Positions 5,720 to 15,371 of a DNA stretch of 64,000 nucleotides are shown here, piece by piece; the stretch's first letter is position 1; the number at the start of each line of letters is the position of its first letter. The translations under genes were made by a program, and so were the position numbers. The notes under the pieces were generated by a model. It searched no databases and had not been told where the DNA came from. It saw only the letters and a program-made list of their open reading frames with translations. Where the stretch lies: NCBI RefSeq assembly GCF_021021435.1, contig NZ_JAINWI010000012.1:186001-250000 (forward strand), written 5' to 3'. The stretch is from Seohaeicola saemankumensis (GTDB lineage Bacteria; Pseudomonadota; Alphaproteobacteria; Rhodobacterales; Rhodobacteraceae).

Positions 5720-8095
5720 TCAAAACGGAATGTCGTCCGCCCCTGTGACAAAGCGAGCAACGACTTTCTTGACGCCTGCCTTTTCAAAGTCGATGTCCAG
5801 CTTATCGCCTTCGATCCCCACGATCAGGCCATAGCCGAATTTCTGATGGAACACCCGTTCCCCCATCGTATGGGCGCTGACCGCCTGCATGTCGATCACG
5901 GTATTGCGCGCCTCGGCAGGCTGGCTGACAGGGCGTTGCGCCGCACGGTTCTGCAAACGCCGCCACCCCGGAGAGTTATAGACATCCGCGCTGGCGACAC
6001 GCGTTTCAATGCCCGAGCGCGCAGAACCGGAACCGTCTCCGAAACCGCCCATGCCCGCCGCACCATAGCCCCCCCCGTAAAGGCCGGGCGGGGTCAGGAC
6101 ATCGACATGGTCCTCAGGCAGCTCGTCGATGAACCGCGAGGGCAGCGCCGATTGCCACTGCCCGAAGACGCGGCGATTGCCTGCAAAGGAAATGGTGCAG
6201 ACCTTCTCGGCCCGCGTGATGCCAACATAGGCCAGCCTGCGTTCCTCCTCCAACCCCTTGGTGCCGCTTTCATCCATCGAGCGTTGGGACGGGAACAGCC
6301 CGTCCTCCCAGCCCGGCAAAAACACGGCAGGAAATTCAAGGCCCTTGGCGGCATGCAGCGTCATAATGCTGACCTTGGCCCCGTCTTCCGAGGATTCATT
6401 GTCCTTGATCAGGCTGACATGCTCCAGAAAACCTTGAAGATTCTCGAACTGTTCCAGTGCCTTGACCAATTCCTTGAGGTTCTCCAGACGCCCCGGTCCC
6501 TCTGGTGTCTTGTCCGCCTGCCACATCGCGGTATAGCCGCTTTCGTCCAATATCTGCTCTGCCAGATCCATGTGGCTGATCGCGTCATCACCCACCATCC
6601 GCCCCCAGCGGGCGATATCGGTGACCAACTGGCCCAGCGCGGCCGCACCCTTGCCGGTAATTGCTTTTTCCGCCACGGCGATCTGTGCGCCCTGCACCAA
6701 CGGCACACCATTGTCGCGCGCGATCCGCTGGATCGTCTGTGTCGCCTTGTCGCCAAGCCCGCGTTTGGGCGTATTCATGATCCGCTCGAAAGCCAGATCA
6801 TCCGCAGGGCTGGTGACCACGCGGAAATAGGCCATCGCGTCCCTGATCTCCATCCGCTCATAGAACCGCGGGCCACCGATCACGCGGTAAGGCAGACCGA
6901 TGGTCAGGAACCGGTCTTCGAAAGCGCGCATCTGGTGGCTGGCGCGCACCAGAATCGCCATTTCGTCGAGTGAATATTGGCGCATCCCACGCGTGCCGCG
7001 TTGCAGCGCCTCGATCTCCTCGCCGATCCAACGGGCCTCTTCCTCGCCGTCCCAATGACCGATCAGGCGGACTTTCTCGCCCTCCTGCGCTTGCGTCCAC
7101 AATTCCTTGCCCAACCGCCCGCGGTTCTCGGCGATCACACCCGAGGCTGCCGCCAGAATATGCGGGGTCGAGCGGTAATTCTGTTCCAGCTTGACGACGA
7201 CAGCGCCGGGAAAATCGGTTTCGAACCGCAGAATGTTGCCCACTTCGGCCCCACGCCAACCGTAAATTGACTGATCATCGTCGCCGACGCAACAAATGTT
7301 GCGATGCCCGCCCGCCAGAAGACGCAGCCACATATATTGGGCGACGTTGGTATCCTGATACTCGTCCACCAGAATATAACGGAAACGGCTGCGATACAGC
7401 TCAAGCACATCGTCATGTGTTTGGAAGATATGGACCATATGCAGCAGCAGATCACCGAAATCGACAGCGTTCAGTTCGCGCAGGCGGGTCTGGTAGGCGG
7501 CATAAAGCTCTGTCCCGCGATTGTTATAGGCCCCTGCCTCGGCGGCGGGCACCTTGTCGGGCGTCCAGGCGCGGTTTTTCCAGCCGTCAATGATCCCCGC
7601 CAGCATCCGCGCGGGCCAGCGTTTGTCATCCACATTGGTGGCGGCAAGCAATTGTTTCAACAGGCGGATTTGGTCGTCCGTGTCCAGAATCGTGAAATTC
7701 GATTTCAGTCCCACCAGTTCGGCATGCCGCCGCAGCAGCTTGACGCAGACCGAATGGAAAGTGCCCAGCCACGGCATCCCCTCGACCTCGCGGCCCAGCA
7801 TATTGGCGACACGATTTTTCATCTCGCGCGCGGCTTTATTGGTGAATGTCACCGCCAGAATCTGGTCGGGTCGCGCACGGCCCTGCGTCATCAGATGCAC
7901 GATCCGCGCGGTCAGCGCCTTGGTCTTGCCGGTGCCAGCCCCCGCAAGCATCAGGACAGGACCATCCATCGCCTCGACCGCCGCGCGCTGCGCGGGGTTC
8001 AGACCATCCAGATAGGGCGCAACGGGGCGCGCGGCCATCGCACGGGCAGATAGCGGAACAGATGCGGCGGCGGGCATATCGTCAAACTGGCTCAT
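5720..8095 (-). CDS. UvrD/PcrA-type ATP-dependent 3'-5' DNA helicase
   Basis: This is a 791-residue superfamily 1 helicase. Motifs in order are Q-motif region LNPAQRAAV, Walker A AGAGTGKT (51-58), motif Ia VTFTNKAAREM, Walker B VDEYQDTN (243-250), motif III GDDDQSIYGWRG (271-282), motif IV EQNYRSTPHIL, and in the C-terminal half LMTLHAAKGLEFPAVF and EEERRLAYVGITRA. A C-terminal Tudor-like segment (VFHQKFGYGLIVGIEGDKLDIDF) is the UvrD/PcrA beta module. The protein acts in nucleotide excision and mismatch repair and in clearing RecA or stalled polymerase. Start ATG 8095 has AGGA upstream; an earlier in-frame ATG at 8200 has none. Confidence 0.93.
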   Translation of the reverse strand: MSQFDDMPAAASVPLSARAMAARPVAPYLDGLNPAQRAAVEAMDGPVLMLAGAGTGKTKALTARIVHLMTQGRARPDQILAVTFTNKAAREMKNRVANMLGREVEGMPWLGTFHSVCVKLLRRHAELVGLKSNFTILDTDDQIRLLKQLLAATNVDDKRWPARMLAGIIDGWKNRAWTPDKVPAAEAGAYNNRGTELYAAYQTRLRELNAVDFGDLLLHMVHIFQTHDDVLELYRSRFRYILVDEYQDTNVAQYMWLRLLAGGHRNICCVGDDDQSIYGWRGAEVGNILRFETDFPGAVVVKLEQNYRSTPHILAAASGVIAENRGRLGKELWTQAQEGEKVRLIGHWDGEEEARWIGEEIEALQRGTRGMRQYSLDEMAILVRASHQMRAFEDRFLTIGLPYRVIGGPRFYERMEIRDAMAYFRVVTSPADDLAFERIMNTPKRGLGDKATQTIQRIARDNGVPLVQGAQIAVAEKAITGKGAAALGQLVTDIARWGRMVGDDAISHMDLAEQILDESGYTAMWQADKTPEGPGRLENLKELVKALEQFENLQGFLEHVSLIKDNESSEDGAKVSIMTLHAAKGLEFPAVFLPGWEDGLFPSQRSMDESGTKGLEEERRLAYVGITRAEKVCTISFAGNRRVFGQWQSALPSRFIDELPEDHVDVLTPPGLYGGGYGAAGMGGFGDGSGSARSGIETRVASADVYNSPGWRRLQNRAAQRPVSQPAEARNTVIDMQAVSAHTMGERVFHQKFGYGLIVGIEGDKLDIDFEKAGVKKVVARFVTGADDIPF

Positions 8096-8229
8096 ACTGG
8101 TGATCCTAGCGCGGCGTGCGGCCATATAAAAGAGAAGTTCTTGTTCTGTTCCAGCGATATTTTCACACCAGGGGTTTTCCCTATCTCCGGATATGGACAA
8201 ATCACATCCGCATCACACAAATGCGGCGG

Positions 8230-9366
8230 ATGGATCTGTTTCAACGCTACCCCGCCCTTTCCGACCTCAAGGCCAAGGCTCGCCGCCGGATGCCGTGGTT
8301 CGTTTTTGAATATCTCGACAGTGCGACGGGTAGCGAATCCGTGCTGCGCCGCAACCGCGACGATCTGGACGCGGTGCAACTGATGCCATCCATCCTGCAT
8401 GGCGAGTTTGTGCCGGATATGTCGGTCAATCTGTTCGGCAAAGCCCATAAACTGCCCTTCGGCGTCAGCCCTGTCGGTATGTCGGGCCTGTTCTGGCCGG
8501 ATGCCGAGCGTATCCTTGCGCGCTCGGCCACCAGAGCAGGGCTGCCCTACGGCCTGTCCACCGTCGCCAGCCGCACGCCCGAGGATGTCGGCCCGCATCT
8601 GGATGGCAATGGCTGGTTCCAGATCTACCCCCCGCGCGACCCCGAGATCCGCGCCGATATGCTGAAACGTGCCAGCGATGCCGGTTTCAGCGCCTTGGTG
8701 CTGACCGTGGATGTGCCCGTCGCCAGCAGGCGCGAACGGCAGACGCGATCCGGCCTGACCTCGCCCCCGCGCCTGACGCCGCGCTTGCTGGCGCAAGTCG
8801 CGCGTTGCCCCGCTTGGGCGCTAGGCACGGCGCGTCTGGGCATGCCACGGATGCGCCTGATTGACGGATATGCAGGGCAGTTGACGGGCCTCAGCTCGAC
8901 AGAACATGCCGGGTATATGCTGCGGACCTCGCCAGATATGAGCTATCTGCAGGCGTTGCGCGATGCCTGGGACGGTCCCTTGATCGTGAAAGGCGTGCTG
9001 GATGCGCGCGATGTGCCTGCACTGGAACAGGCAGGCGTGGATGCGATCTGGGTCAGCAACCACGCAGGGCGGCAATTCGACGGTGCGCCCTCGACCGTGT
9101 CGATGCTGCCCGCGATCCGCCAGGCCACCAAACTGCCGCTGATCTTCGACAGCGGGATCGAGGGCGGTCTGGACATCCTGCGCGCCATCGCACTGGGCGC
9201 GGATTTCGTGATGATGGGCCGCGCTTGGCACTACGCCTTGGGTGCTTTGGGCGAAGCAGGCCCTGCCCATCTGATCGAGATGCTGAAAAAGGATATCGCG
9301 TCGAATATGGGACAAATGGGGACTCATCGCCTAAAGGATTTGCCCGCAAGGTTGATCCCCACGTGA
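8230..9366 (+). CDS. lldD: FMN-dependent alpha-hydroxy-acid dehydrogenase (L-lactate dehydrogenase-like)
   Basis: A 378-residue TIM-barrel flavoenzyme of the LldD/glycolate oxidase family, probably membrane-associated and feeding electrons from L-lactate or another 2-hydroxy acid to the respiratory chain. The N-terminus MDLFQRYPALSDLKAKARRR and EYLDSATG match the family start. FMN-binding PVGMSGLFWP is at 81-90, the active-site block SNHAGRQFDG at 276-285 (catalytic His278, substrate Arg281), and the phosphate-binding DSGIEGGLDILRA follows. An ATG at 8221 would add three residues; neither start has a strong ribosome site. Substrate specificity (lactate versus other acids) cannot be fixed from sequence. 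Confidence 0.85.
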   Translation: MDLFQRYPALSDLKAKARRRMPWFVFEYLDSATGSESVLRRNRDDLDAVQLMPSILHGEFVPDMSVNLFGKAHKLPFGVSPVGMSGLFWPDAERILARSATRAGLPYGLSTVASRTPEDVGPHLDGNGWFQIYPPRDPEIRADMLKRASDAGFSALVLTVDVPVASRRERQTRSGLTSPPRLTPRLLAQVARCPAWALGTARLGMPRMRLIDGYAGQLTGLSSTEHAGYMLRTSPDMSYLQALRDAWDGPLIVKGVLDARDVPALEQAGVDAIWVSNHAGRQFDGAPSTVSMLPAIRQATKLPLIFDSGIEGGLDILRAIALGADFVMMGRAWHYALGALGEAGPAHLIEMLKKDIASNMGQMGTHRLKDLPARLIPT

Positions 9367-9530
9367 GCTTTCCCTGCGCCTGCCTTGTCGCTTTCGGCGC
9401 ATCCTCAATTCTTGCAAATTGTTACACAGGCGTCATGCCCGCACTTGCGCTGCAGTGCGGCGTGACGCTACGCATAGCTATTCTATAGCGGACCGACCTT
9501 TCGGACCGCGACCCTCACAAGGAGTAGGCA

Positions 9531-12500
9531 ATGGCCGAGTTCAGGAAAATCCTCATCGCCAACCGTGGCGAGATCGCCATTCGCGTGATGCGCGCCGCCA
9601 ACGAGTTGGGCAAGCGCACCGTTGCCGTCTTTGCCGAAGAGGACAAACTCAGCCTGCACCGCTTCAAAGCCGACGAGGCCTATCGCATCGGTGAGGGTCT
9701 GGGGCCGGTCGCCGCCTATCTGAGCATTGACGAGATCATCCGCGTAGCCAAGCTGTCGGGGGCCGATGCGATCCATCCCGGCTATGGTCTGCTGTCGGAA
9801 AACCCCGATTTCGTGGATGCCTGCGTGGCCAACGGGATTACCTTCATCGGCCCCAAAGCCGAAACCATGCGCGCCCTTGGTGACAAGGCCAGCGCGCGGC
9901 GCGTGGCCATCGAAGCCGGTGTGCCGGTCATTCCCGCCACCGAGGTGTTGGGCAACGATATGGACAAGATCCGCGCGCAGGCGGCGGATGTGGGCTATCC
10001 ACTGATGCTCAAGGCCAGTTGGGGCGGCGGCGGGCGCGGGATGCGCCCTGTCGCCAGCGAGAAGGAACTGGCCGAAAAGGTGATGGAAGGCCGGCGCGAG
10101 GCCGAAGCCGCATTCGGCAATGGCGAGGGTTATCTGGAGAAGATGATACTGAAGGCGCGCCATGTCGAGGTGCAGATCCTTGGCGACAGCCACGGCGAGA
10201 TTTATCACCTGTGGGAACGTGACTGCTCGGTCCAGCGGCGCAATCAGAAAGTGGTAGAACGGGCCCCTGCCCCCTACCTGAGCCAAGCCCAGCGCGAGGA
10301 GCTGTGCGAGCTTGGCCGCCGCATCTGCGCCCATGTGAATTATGAATGCGCCGGCACGGTCGAATTCCTGATGGATATGGCGGACGGGAAATTCTACTTC
10401 ATCGAGGTGAACCCCCGCGTGCAGGTTGAACATACCGTGACCGAGGCGGTCACCGGCATCGACATCGTGCAGGCCCAGATCAAGATCGCCGAAGGCAAGA
10501 CGCTGGCCGAGGCGACAGGCATCGCCGCGCAATCCGATATACGCCTGCACGGTCACGCGTTGCAGACGCGTATCACCACCGAAGACCCGCAGAACAACTT
10601 CATCCCCGATTATGGCCGCATCACCGCCTATCGCGGGGCCACCGGCATGGGCATCCGTCTGGACGGCGGCACGGCCTATTCCGGCGCAGTGATCACGCGC
10701 TTTTATGATAGCCTGCTGGAAAAGGTCACCGCTTGGGCGCAGACGCCCGAAGCTGCCATTGCTAGGATGGACCGTGCCTTGCGCGAGTTCCGTATTCGCG
10801 GGGTCAGCACCAACATCGCCTTTGTCGAGAACCTGCTGAAACATCCGACCTTTCTGAACAATGAATACCACACCAAGTTCATCGACGAGACACCGGACCT
10901 TTTCCAGTTCCACAAGCGCCGCGACCGCGCGACCAAGATCCTGACCTATATCGCGGATATCACCGTGAACGGGCATCCCGAAACCGCAGGCCGCCCCAAA
11001 CCACCCGCCGAGGCGCGCCAGCCGCGCCCGCCCAAAGCTGAATCTGGCGGGTTGCGCGAAGGCACCAAGACGATGCTGGAACGCCAAGGCCCCAAGGCCG
11101 TGGCCGACTGGATGCTGTCGCAGCAACGCCTGCTGCTGACCGACACGACCATGCGCGACGGGCATCAATCCTTGCTGGCGACGCGCATGCGCTCCATCGA
11201 CATGATCCGCGTCGCTCCTGCCTATGCCGCCAACCTGCCGGAACTCTTCAGCGTCGAATGCTGGGGCGGGGCCACCTTCGATGTGGCTTACCGCTTCTTG
11301 CAGGAATGCCCGTGGCAGCGTCTGCGCGATCTGCGCGCCGCCATGCCCAACCTGCTGACGCAGATGCTTCTGCGCGCCTCCAACGGCGTGGGCTACACCA
11401 ATTATCCCGACAATGTGGTGCAGGAATTCGTGCGGCAGGCGGCGGAAACCGGCGTGGATATCTTCCGCGTGTTCGACAGTCTCAACTGGACCGAGAACAT
11501 GCGGGTCGCGATGGACGCGGTGCTGGCCGAGGAACGGATCTGCGAGGCAGCGATCTGCTATACCGGCGATATCCTTGACCCCGACCGCGCCAAATACGAC
11601 CTGAAATACTATGTGGCCATGGCCAAAGAGCTTGAATCGGCAGGCGCACATGTGCTGGGCCTCAAGGATATGGCGGGGCTCTTGAAACCCGCCTCGGCGC
11701 GGATACTGGTCAAGGCGCTCAAGGACGAGTTGACCATCCCTGTGCATTTCCACACCCATGACACCAGCGGCATTGCGGCCGCGACCATTCTGGCCGCAGC
11801 GGAAGCGGGTGTCGATGCGGTGGATGCAGCGATGGATGCGTTTTCGGGTGCGACATCGCAACCCTGCCTTGGATCTATCGTCGAGGCACTGCGCCACACG
11901 CCCCGCGATACCGGCCTTAACATAGAACGCGTGCGGGAAATCTCGGATTACTGGGATCAGGTTCGCGCGCAATATGTGGCCTTTGAATCCGGCCTGCAGG
12001 CCCCCGCCTCGGAGGTTTATCTGCACGAGATGCCGGGCGGGCAGTTCACCAACCTCAAGGCACAGGCGCGATCCTTGGGGCTTGAGGAAAGATGGCCCGA
12101 AGTGGCGCGCACCTATGCCGATGTGAACAAGATGTTCGGCGATATCGTCAAGGTCACGCCGTCCTCCAAGGTGGTGGGTGATATGGCGCTGATGATGGTC
12201 AGTCAGGGCCTGACCCGCGCGCAGGTCGAAGACCCTGCCACCGATGTGGCTTTCCCCGATTCCGTGATCGACATGATGCGCGGCAATCTGGGCCAGCCAC
12301 CGGGTGGTTTCCCACCCGCGATGGTGGCCAAGGTGTTGAAGGGCGAGAAACCCAATACCAGCCGCCCCGGCGCACATCTGGCCCCCGTCGATCTGGAAGC
12401 GACCCGCGCCGATCTGGAAAAGCAGCTTGAGGGCAAGAAAGTCGATAACGAGGATCTGAACGGATATCTAATGTATCCCAAGGTGTTTCTGGACTATATG

Positions 12501-12977
12501 GGCCGCCACCGGGCCTATGGGCCGGTCCGCACCCTGCCCACGCGCACCTATCTCTACGGGATGGAGGCTGGCGAAGAAATCACCGCAGAGATCGACCCCG
12601 GCAAGACGCTGGAAATCCGCCTGCAAGCCGTGGGCGAGACCACGGATGACGGCGAGGTCAAGGTGTTCTTCGAGTTGAACGGCCAGCCCCGCGTGATCCG
12701 TGTGCCGAACCGTCTGGTGAAATCGCAAACCGCCGCGCGCCCCAAGGCCGAGGCGGGCAACACCGCCCATATTGGTGCGCCGATGCCCGGTGTGGTGGCC
12801 AGCGTGGCCGCAAAGGTCGGGACCAAGGTCAAAGCGGGCGATCTATTGCTGACGATCGAGGCGATGAAAATGGAAACCGGCATCCACGCCGACCACGACG
12901 CCACGATCAAGACGGTGCATGTCACACCGGGGGCCGCCATCGACGCCAAGGACCTGCTGGTGGAGTTCGAAGCATGA
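9531..12977 (+). CDS. pyc: Pyruvate carboxylase
   Basis: The 1148-residue alpha-4 type enzyme converts pyruvate, bicarbonate and ATP to oxaloacetate, the main anaplerotic step when growing on C3 compounds. Domains in order: biotin carboxylase (1-450; ILIANRGEIAIRV, KASWGGGGRGM, EVNPRVQVEHTVTE), a Pro-rich linker (about 480-520), carboxyltransferase (from about 535; TDTTMRDGHQS, then FHTHDTSG), and biotin carrier domain with EAMKMETG, the biotinylated lysine being Lys1113. Start ATG 9531 has AAGGAGTAGGCA directly upstream. Its stop overlaps the next ATG by 4 bp, so the small MAPEG gene is translationally coupled to it. Confidence 0.97.
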   Translation: MAEFRKILIANRGEIAIRVMRAANELGKRTVAVFAEEDKLSLHRFKADEAYRIGEGLGPVAAYLSIDEIIRVAKLSGADAIHPGYGLLSENPDFVDACVANGITFIGPKAETMRALGDKASARRVAIEAGVPVIPATEVLGNDMDKIRAQAADVGYPLMLKASWGGGGRGMRPVASEKELAEKVMEGRREAEAAFGNGEGYLEKMILKARHVEVQILGDSHGEIYHLWERDCSVQRRNQKVVERAPAPYLSQAQREELCELGRRICAHVNYECAGTVEFLMDMADGKFYFIEVNPRVQVEHTVTEAVTGIDIVQAQIKIAEGKTLAEATGIAAQSDIRLHGHALQTRITTEDPQNNFIPDYGRITAYRGATGMGIRLDGGTAYSGAVITRFYDSLLEKVTAWAQTPEAAIARMDRALREFRIRGVSTNIAFVENLLKHPTFLNNEYHTKFIDETPDLFQFHKRRDRATKILTYIADITVNGHPETAGRPKPPAEARQPRPPKAESGGLREGTKTMLERQGPKAVADWMLSQQRLLLTDTTMRDGHQSLLATRMRSIDMIRVAPAYAANLPELFSVECWGGATFDVAYRFLQECPWQRLRDLRAAMPNLLTQMLLRASNGVGYTNYPDNVVQEFVRQAAETGVDIFRVFDSLNWTENMRVAMDAVLAEERICEAAICYTGDILDPDRAKYDLKYYVAMAKELESAGAHVLGLKDMAGLLKPASARILVKALKDELTIPVHFHTHDTSGIAAATILAAAEAGVDAVDAAMDAFSGATSQPCLGSIVEALRHTPRDTGLNIERVREISDYWDQVRAQYVAFESGLQAPASEVYLHEMPGGQFTNLKAQARSLGLEERWPEVARTYADVNKMFGDIVKVTPSSKVVGDMALMMVSQGLTRAQVEDPATDVAFPDSVIDMMRGNLGQPPGGFPPAMVAKVLKGEKPNTSRPGAHLAPVDLEATRADLEKQLEGKKVDNEDLNGYLMYPKVFLDYMGRHRAYGPVRTLPTRTYLYGMEAGEEITAEIDPGKTLEIRLQAVGETTDDGEVKVFFELNGQPRVIRVPNRLVKSQTAARPKAEAGNTAHIGAPMPGVVASVAAKVGTKVKAGDLLLTIEAMKMETGIHADHDATIKTVHVTPGAAIDAKDLLVEFEA

Positions 12978-13363
12978 TTCCGCAGATCACAGCACTTTAT
13001 GCAGGGCTTCTGGGCCTGATCTATCTGGTCATCAGTGGCTGGGTCGTCCGTGTCCGCATGCAGCAAAAGGTGTTTGCGGGCGACAAGGGCGATCCTGTCA
13101 TGGCCAATGCCATCAGGGTCCATGCCAATTTCGCGGAATATGTGCCCATCTGCTTGTTCCTGATCCTGCTGGCCGAGATGCAGGGCGCGCCTTCCTTGGC
13201 ATTGCATCTGCTTGGTGTGGCGCTGCTGGTGTCGCGTGTGATGCATGCGCTTGGCATGGCGACCCTGCCTCATAAATCACCGCTGCGTGGCGGCGGCGCG
13301 CTGCTGACCTTTCTGGTATTGTTTTTTGGCGCGGCCGCCAATATCGGCCATGCCTTGTTCTGA
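12974..13363 (+). CDS. MAPEG-family membrane protein
   Basis: The 129-residue protein has four predicted membrane segments (about 5-23, 50-68, 71-88, 103-125) and the MAPEG pattern VRVHANFAEYVPICLFLILLAE, including the conserved Glu in the second helix. MAPEG proteins are glutathione-dependent or glutathione-transferase-related enzymes in membranes; in bacteria most are uncharacterised. The ATG overlaps the pyc stop (ATGA), which suggests co-expression with pyruvate carboxylase, though no metabolic link is known to me. Confidence 0.85.
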   Translation: MIPQITALYAGLLGLIYLVISGWVVRVRMQQKVFAGDKGDPVMANAIRVHANFAEYVPICLFLILLAEMQGAPSLALHLLGVALLVSRVMHALGMATLPHKSPLRGGGALLTFLVLFFGAAANIGHALF

Positions 13364-13462
13364 AGGTTGCGTCGGGCGAAGGGCAAAGTTTTTTGCGACA
13401 AGCCGCAATTTTCCTCTTGCGGGCGGCGCGCAGAATTAATAGATCACGCCTCACCCAAGGAA

Positions 13463-13537
13463 GCGGGCGTAGCTCAGGGGTAGAGCATAACCTTGCCAAG
13501 GTTAGGGTCGGGCGTTCGAATCGCCTCGCCCGCTCCA
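13463..13537 (+). tRNA. tRNA-Gly (GCC)
   Basis: Cloverleaf is complete: acceptor GCGGGCG/CGCCCGC, D-arm GCTCAGGGGTAGAGC, anticodon loop with GCC, and T-arm GGGCGTTCGAATCGCCT. CCA is encoded at 13535-13537. A perfect terminator hairpin begins within the CCA. Confidence 0.97.
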
Positions 13538-13583
13538 AATATCAAAAAAGCCGGTCCTCGTGGCCGGCTTTTTTGATATTTGG
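13535..13583 (+). terminator. Perfect 20-bp terminator hairpin of tRNA-Gly
   Basis: CCAAATATCAAAAAAGCCGG (13535-13554) is exactly complementary to 13564-13583 across a 9-nt loop. The T6 run lies inside the descending arm. Because both arms contain A/T runs, it can terminate transcription from either side. The first three bases are the tRNA CCA end. Confidence 0.9.
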
Positions 13584-13705
13584 ATTGGTGTGACTAGCTT
13601 GACCTAAAAGAATAAGCTGCCACCCCGCGCGCAATCAAGGCGCACAGCACAAGTGCGGTGCCTGCCACTCCTTAGTTCTGGACCGCCACGATCAAGCCCC
13701 CCCCC

Positions 13706-13945
13706 TCAGAACGCCTTGAAGGTCAGCGTGGTCAGTGACCGCTCGATCCCCGGAATGTCCAGCAAGACGTCATTGATGTATTTGCCCACATCCTGCCGCT
13801 CGGGAATATAGAGCTTCATCAGCAGATCATATTCGCCGCTGGTAGAATGCAGCTCGGAATGGATCTCGCGCAGGGCGATCTCTTCGGCCACCTGATAGGT
13901 CTTGCCGGGGGTGCAGCGCAGCTGGATGAAAACACAGGTGGTCAT
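13706..13945 (-). CDS. Stand-alone Lrp/AsnC ligand-binding (RAM) domain protein
   Basis: The 79-residue protein is only the RAM effector domain of Lrp/AsnC regulators, with no DNA-binding helix-turn-helix. The pattern is [19 protein letters not shown], then [14 protein letters not shown] and [11 protein letters not shown]. Such stand-alone domains (SraA-like) form oligomers that bind amino acids and may act as regulators or as partners of full-length Lrp proteins. Start ATG 13945 follows AAGAAAGAGACACC; the frame extends to 13984 without a ribosome site. It is transcribed divergently from hisB. Confidence 0.9.
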   Translation of the reverse strand: MTTCVFIQLRCTPGKTYQVAEEIALREIHSELHSTSGEYDLLMKLYIPERQDVGKYINDVLLDIPGIERSLTTLTFKAF

Positions 13946-14115
13946 GGTGTCTCTTTCTTGATCTATACAGCTCCAAGCTGGCACAGGCCGGTCACGCGGA
14001 CAATGGCCGAATGGACACGTTGCGCCCCGTTGCGCCCTGTCGCGTGCCTGTGCCCCTTTCCCCGCCTGCCCCTTGCGCCTATAAGCGCGGCAACACAGGA
14101 ACCGGAGCCTTCCCC

Positions 14116-14703
14116 ATGCGGACAGCCACCATCACGCGCAAGACCGCCGAGACCGATATCACCGTGCAGATTGATCTGGACGGGTCGGGCGCATATGACA
14201 ACCGGACCGGCGTGGGTTTTTTCGACCACATGCTGGACCAGTTGTCGCGCCACGCGCTGATCGACATGACCATCCGCGCGGCAGGTGATCTGCATATCGA
14301 CGATCACCACACGGTCGAGGATGTGGGGATAGCGCTCGGTCAGGCGCTGACGCAGGCGCTGGGCGACAAGCGCGGTATCCGCCGTTATGGATCATGCCAC
14401 CTGCCGATGGATGACGCGCAAGTGCGTGCGGCGCTCGATCTGTCGGGGCGGCCCTTCCTTGTCTGGAACGTCGATCTGCCCACCGCAAAGATCGGCACAT
14501 TCGACACCGAACTGGTGCGCGAATTCTTTCAGGCCTTCGCCACGCACGGCGGCATCACCCTGCATGTCGACAAGTTGCACGGCTTCAACAGCCACCACAT
14601 CGTGGAAGCCGCGTTCAAAGCCGTGGCCCGCGCCCTGCGCGCGGCGGTCGAGGCCGATCCGCGCCGCACTGACGCCATCCCATCGACCAAGGGAACGCTG
14701 TAA
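14116..14703 (+). CDS. hisB: Imidazoleglycerol-phosphate dehydratase
   Basis: The 195-residue monofunctional HisB dehydrates imidazoleglycerol phosphate to imidazoleacetol phosphate (histidine pathway). Both manganese-binding motifs are present: [14 protein letters not shown] with [14 protein letters not shown], and the C-terminal repeat [19 protein letters not shown]. Length fits the usual 190-200 residues. ATG 14116 is preceded by GGAG at about 10 nt; the upstream open frame is mostly Pro-rich and not part of the family. It heads the his cluster, with hisH starting 5 bp after its stop. Confidence 0.96.
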   Translation: MRTATITRKTAETDITVQIDLDGSGAYDNRTGVGFFDHMLDQLSRHALIDMTIRAAGDLHIDDHHTVEDVGIALGQALTQALGDKRGIRRYGSCHLPMDDAQVRAALDLSGRPFLVWNVDLPTAKIGTFDTELVREFFQAFATHGGITLHVDKLHGFNSHHIVEAAFKAVARALRAAVEADPRRTDAIPSTKGTL

Positions 14704-14708
14704 GCGCC

Positions 14709-15347
14709 ATGCAGACTGTCATTGTTGATTACGAAAGCGGAAACCTGCATTCCGCCGAGAAAGCCTTTCAGCGCATGGCCGCAGAGGTCGGGGCAGGAAC
14801 AGTCACCGTCACCTCGGACCCCGAAGTGGTGCGTGGTGCCGACAGGATCGTGCTGCCCGGTGACGGGGCCTTCCCCGCCTGCCGGAAAGAGCTGTTCGAC
14901 CACCGTGGTCTGTTCGAGGCGATGGAAGAGGCCGTGATCACCACAGCCCGTCCCTTTCTGGGTATCTGCATCGGGATGCAGATGCTGGCGACACGCGGGC
15001 TGGAATATACCCCCACCCCCGGTTTTGACTGGATAGGGGGCGAGGTAGCACGGATCACGCCTGCCGATCCTGCGCTGAAAGTACCGCATATGGGCTGGAA
15101 CGATCTCGTGATCGACCAGCCTCACCCCGTCTTCGATGGTGTCACAACCGGCGATCACGCCTATTTCGTGCATAGCTACCACATGCGCCTGACAAACCCA
15201 GCGCATCTGCTGGCCCATGTCGATTACGCAGGCCCGATTACAGCCATCGTGGGGCGCGACAATATGTTGGGGATGCAGTTCCATCCCGAGAAAAGCCAGA
15301 AAACCGGCTTGCGGCTGATTGCCAACTTCCTGCGCTGGCGGCCCTGA
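14709..15347 (+). CDS. hisH: Imidazole glycerol phosphate synthase, glutamine amidotransferase subunit
   Basis: The 212-residue class I amidotransferase hydrolyses glutamine and passes ammonia to HisF. The nucleophile motif PFLGICIGMQMLA (Cys near residue 82) and the C-terminal MQFHPEKSQKTG (His/Glu of the triad) are intact. It lies 5 bp after hisB; its partner hisF lies 1.7 kb downstream in the same direction. Confidence 0.96.
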   Translation: MQTVIVDYESGNLHSAEKAFQRMAAEVGAGTVTVTSDPEVVRGADRIVLPGDGAFPACRKELFDHRGLFEAMEEAVITTARPFLGICIGMQMLATRGLEYTPTPGFDWIGGEVARITPADPALKVPHMGWNDLVIDQPHPVFDGVTTGDHAYFVHSYHMRLTNPAHLLAHVDYAGPITAIVGRDNMLGMQFHPEKSQKTGLRLIANFLRWRP

Positions 15348-15371
15348 TAGGGACCACCAGCGACTGGAGTG

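Noticed and set aside
5405-6973. A 522-codon plus-strand frame opposite the uvrD gene, and similar long frames opposite lldD, hppD and the CPA2 antiporter
   Set aside because: High-GC shadow frames; each lies antisense to a gene with full family motifs and lacks a ribosome site.
9483-12377. A long minus-strand open frame of about 960 codons opposite pyc
   Set aside because: Composition is His/Gly/Leu-rich shadow coding of the pyc frame, with no family similarity, while the plus strand has a complete pyruvate carboxylase.
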